Shown here: piece after piece, positions 6,966-7,579 of the stretch
Numbering within the stretch: the first letter of the stretch is position 1
How the letters are laid out: each line of letters opens with the position of its first letter
Assembly (NCBI GenBank): GCA_013361975.1
Contig: JABFXB010000501.1
Location: 1-7,579, forward strand
Direction: 5' to 3'
Length of the DNA: 7,579 bases
Origin: Dermatophilaceae bacterium
GTDB taxonomy: Bacteria; Actinomycetota; Actinomycetes; Actinomycetales; Dermatophilaceae
Position numbers and translations under genes: made by a program
The notes under the pieces: model-generated
What the model saw: only the letters and a program-made list of their open reading frames with translations
What the model was told of the DNA's origin: nothing
Databases searched by the model: none

Positions 6966-7013
6966 ATGACGCGGCAGGTCGTACTTATTCCCCGCCGCGG
7001 CGAGTCCAGGTAG
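6966..7013 (+). CDS. Second branched-chain leader peptide, apparently leaderless (15 aa)
   Basis: Reads MTRQVVLIPRRGESR then TAG. Val-Val-Leu-Ile are consecutive and are encoded by GTC GTA CTT ATT; GTA, CTT and ATT are codons rarely used in the neighbouring genes. The ATG falls 7 nt after the -10 box TACCGT, so the message probably starts at the initiation codon, a configuration known for actinobacterial regulatory upstream ORFs. The 3' half of the peptide lies within the first of two alternative RNA stems, and the stop codon overlaps the second. This is the layout of a ribosome-stalling sensor of branched-chain aminoacyl-tRNA. It is not followed by ilvB or leuA but by a 26-residue ORF, a terminator and leuB. 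Too short for protein homology; the call rests on composition and position. Confidence 0.62.
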   Translation: MTRQVVLIPRRGESR

Positions 7014-7056
7014 TCAGCACCTCGCCGCGGAGATCCCGCGCACCCTCGTGCTGACT
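6995..7056 (+). ncRNA. Leader RNA with two overlapping stems (pseudoknot or switch), LEU-element-like
   Basis: Stem A: CCGCGGCGAG (6995-7004) pairs perfectly with CTCGCCGCGG (7021-7030). Stem B: AGTCAGCAC (7012-7020) pairs perfectly with GTGCTGACT (7048-7056). The 5' arm of B lies in the loop of A, so the two form an H-type pseudoknot or exclude each other. A ribosome stalled on the Val/Leu/Ile codons (6978-6989) would reach into the 5' arm of A and leave B free; one at the stop codon (7011-7013) would disturb both. A conserved pseudoknot called the LEU element has been described upstream of leuA operons in many actinobacteria. Whether this is a homologue needs alignment; I match it only by architecture. 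Confidence 0.6.
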
Positions 7057-7080
7057 GGCTCGCCCACCCGGGCTCGAGCC
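7057..7080 (+). promoter_or_regulatory. Third leader hairpin
   Basis: GGCTCG (7057-7062) pairs with CGAGCC (7075-7080) across a 12-nt loop, directly abutting the end of stem B. The 3' arm is part of a 12-bp palindrome, GGGCTCGAGCCC (7070-7081), offering an alternative structure. No T-tract follows. It may be a third element of the leader or a U-less terminator; its role is open. Confidence 0.35.
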
Positions 7081-7126
7081 CCTGAGACCACCCGAACAGC
7101 AAGGCAACTCGAAAGACGTGATCACC

Positions 7127-7207
7127 ATGAGCGAAGACGCCAAGGCAGCCCGTCAGGCACTGCAGGAGTCGATGGACCTGCGCGACCAGGGCCACACCGA
7201 GGACTGA
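7127..7207 (+). CDS. Small ORF, 26-residue acidic hypothetical protein
   Basis: Begins MSEDAKAARQALQES and ends in GHTED. I do not recognise it. It is strongly charged, acidic at both ends, and its middle (about residues 4-20) could form an amphipathic helix; no membrane segment or metal motif is seen. Most of its codons end in G or C, as in real genes here. GAAAGA (7111-7116) is a weak Shine-Dalgarno candidate 10 nt before ATG; an in-frame GTG three codons upstream is an alternative start. It sits between a branched-chain leader RNA and a strong terminator 22 nt after its stop, so it is the only coding region of that predicted transcript. It could be a genuine small protein, a coupling ORF, or chance. 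The region just upstream (7081-7126) has no other feature. Confidence 0.5.
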   Translation: MSEDAKAARQALQESMDLRDQGHTED

Positions 7208-7228
7208 GTCCCGGCCCCTGCCGCCTGC

Positions 7229-7265
7229 CGAAGGCCCCCCGCCCCAGTTGGGCAGGGGGCCTTCG
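7229..7265 (+). terminator. Strong hairpin terminator before leuB
   Basis: GAAGGCCCCCCGCCC (7230-7244) pairs with GGGCAGGGGGCCTTC (7250-7264) with one C/A mismatch and a 5-nt loop (CAGTT); C7229-G7265 adds a pair. The tract after it (TCGTCGTCGTTC) is only moderately T-rich. It ends the small leader/sORF transcript and separates it from the leuB promoter, unless it is conditional and lets some transcripts run into leuB. Confidence 0.8.
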
Positions 7266-7291
7266 TCGTCGTTCAGGAAGTGAGACGCGCG

Positions 7292-7319
7292 TTCCACATC
7301 ACAAGACGAGATCTAGGCT
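7292..7319 (+). promoter_or_regulatory. Leaderless-type promoter of leuB
   Basis: TAGGCT (7314-7319) lies exactly 6 nt before the ATG at 7326, placing the expected first transcribed base on the A of the start codon. TTCCAC (7292-7297), 16 nt upstream, is a weak -35 candidate. There is no Shine-Dalgarno sequence ahead of the ATG, consistent with leaderless translation. Confidence 0.55.
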
Positions 7320-7325
7320 GACGAC

Positions 7326-7579
7326 ATGGGAGAGACGCAGGTCAAGGACGCCTACTCGATCGCCGTGATCGGCGGTGACGGCATCGGCCCCGAGGTCGTG
7401 GCCGAGGGACTCAAGGTGCTCGACGCGGTGACCGGCTCCGGTGGCCCGAAGTTCGCGACCACCGACTACGACCTGGGCGCCCGCCGCTGGCACGCCACGG
7501 GCGAGACGCTGCCCGACTCGGTGCTCGACGAGCTCCGCGGCCACGACGCGATCCTCCTGGGCGCCATCGGGGACCCGAC
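7326..7579 (+). CDS. leuB: 3-isopropylmalate dehydrogenase, N-terminal part (cut by window end)
   Basis: NAD-dependent oxidative decarboxylation of 3-isopropylmalate in leucine synthesis. Only the first 84 codons are present. The N-terminal Rossmann-like strand and loop IAVIGGDGIGPEVVAEGLKVL and the segment ending LLGAIGDP are hallmarks of the isocitrate/isopropylmalate dehydrogenase family. YDLGARRWHATGETLPDSVL between them is typical of actinobacterial LeuB rather than isocitrate dehydrogenase. The substrate-specific helix and the catalytic residues lie beyond the window, so tartrate dehydrogenase or a relative is not fully excluded. ATG at 7326 is chosen from the leaderless promoter spacing and from the fit of the mature N-terminus. 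It follows a predicted branched-chain-sensing transcript, which suits a leucine gene. Confidence 0.9.
   Translation, partial: MGETQVKDAYSIAVIGGDGIGPEVVAEGLKVLDAVTGSGGPKFATTDYDLGARRWHATGETLPDSVLDELRGHDAILLGAIGDP

Noticed and set aside
7048..7368. 106-codon frame across the small ORF, terminator and leuB start
   Set aside because: Runs through a strong terminator and the leuB promoter, with Arg/Pro/Thr-rich low-complexity product; the 26-codon ORF and leuB explain the region better.
1..7579. CRISPR arrays, tRNA or rRNA genes, insertion sequences, phage or other mobile elements
   Set aside because: No tandem repeat-spacer pattern, no cloverleaf or rRNA sequence, no transposase or terminal repeats seen; composition is uniform across the window.

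Overview
The window comes from a high-GC actinobacterium. Third codon positions are almost all G or C, GTG starts are common, several starts look leaderless, and SerA is the long four-domain type known from Mycobacterium. The gene order ilvB-ilvN-ilvC-serA ... leuB is a common actinobacterial arrangement. A Micrococcales (Intrasporangiaceae-like) source is a guess from protein flavour only.

Layout. Positions 1-179 hold the end of the ilvB leader: a tiny Leu/Val-rich leader peptide (18-44), a hairpin (43-75) and an intrinsic terminator with seven Ts (76-111), together a classical attenuator. Then follow ilvB (180-2039), ilvN (2042-2554) and ilvC (2610-3638), which form the acetohydroxyacid synthase / ketol-acid reductoisomerase operon and end at a long GC hairpin (3652-3690). 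serA (3901-5484) has its own upstream region with a set of CGGCAC inverted and direct repeats around a likely -10 box. A convergent gene on the minus strand (5516-6793) encodes an AI-2E family membrane transporter. leuB (7326 onward) runs off the right end.

The least ordinary part is the gap between the transporter and leuB (6794-7325). It contains a 14-bp perfect palindrome (6865-6878), a likely promoter (6931-6958), a second branched-chain leader peptide that looks leaderless (6966-7013, MTRQVVLIPRRGESR), two long stems that can only coexist as a pseudoknot (6995-7056), another hairpin (7057-7080), a 26-residue open reading frame (7127-7207) and a strong hairpin terminator (7229-7265). leuB then has its own leaderless-type promoter. 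So a self-contained transcript of about 300 nt appears to sit under a branched-chain amino acid sensor, with only a tiny protein, or leuB by readthrough, as its target. This resembles the pseudoknot 'LEU element' described upstream of actinobacterial leuA, but here it is not in front of leuA.

How the genes work together: IlvB/IlvN make acetolactate and acetohydroxybutyrate, IlvC reduces and isomerises them, and LeuB acts later in the leucine branch. SerA feeds serine synthesis from 3-phosphoglycerate; serine-derived pyruvate and threonine-linked carbon connect loosely to the branched-chain pathway. Two separate leaders with runs of Leu/Val/Ile codons, several of them codons rare in this genome, suggest translation-dependent control by branched-chain aminoacyl-tRNA supply at two points of the window.
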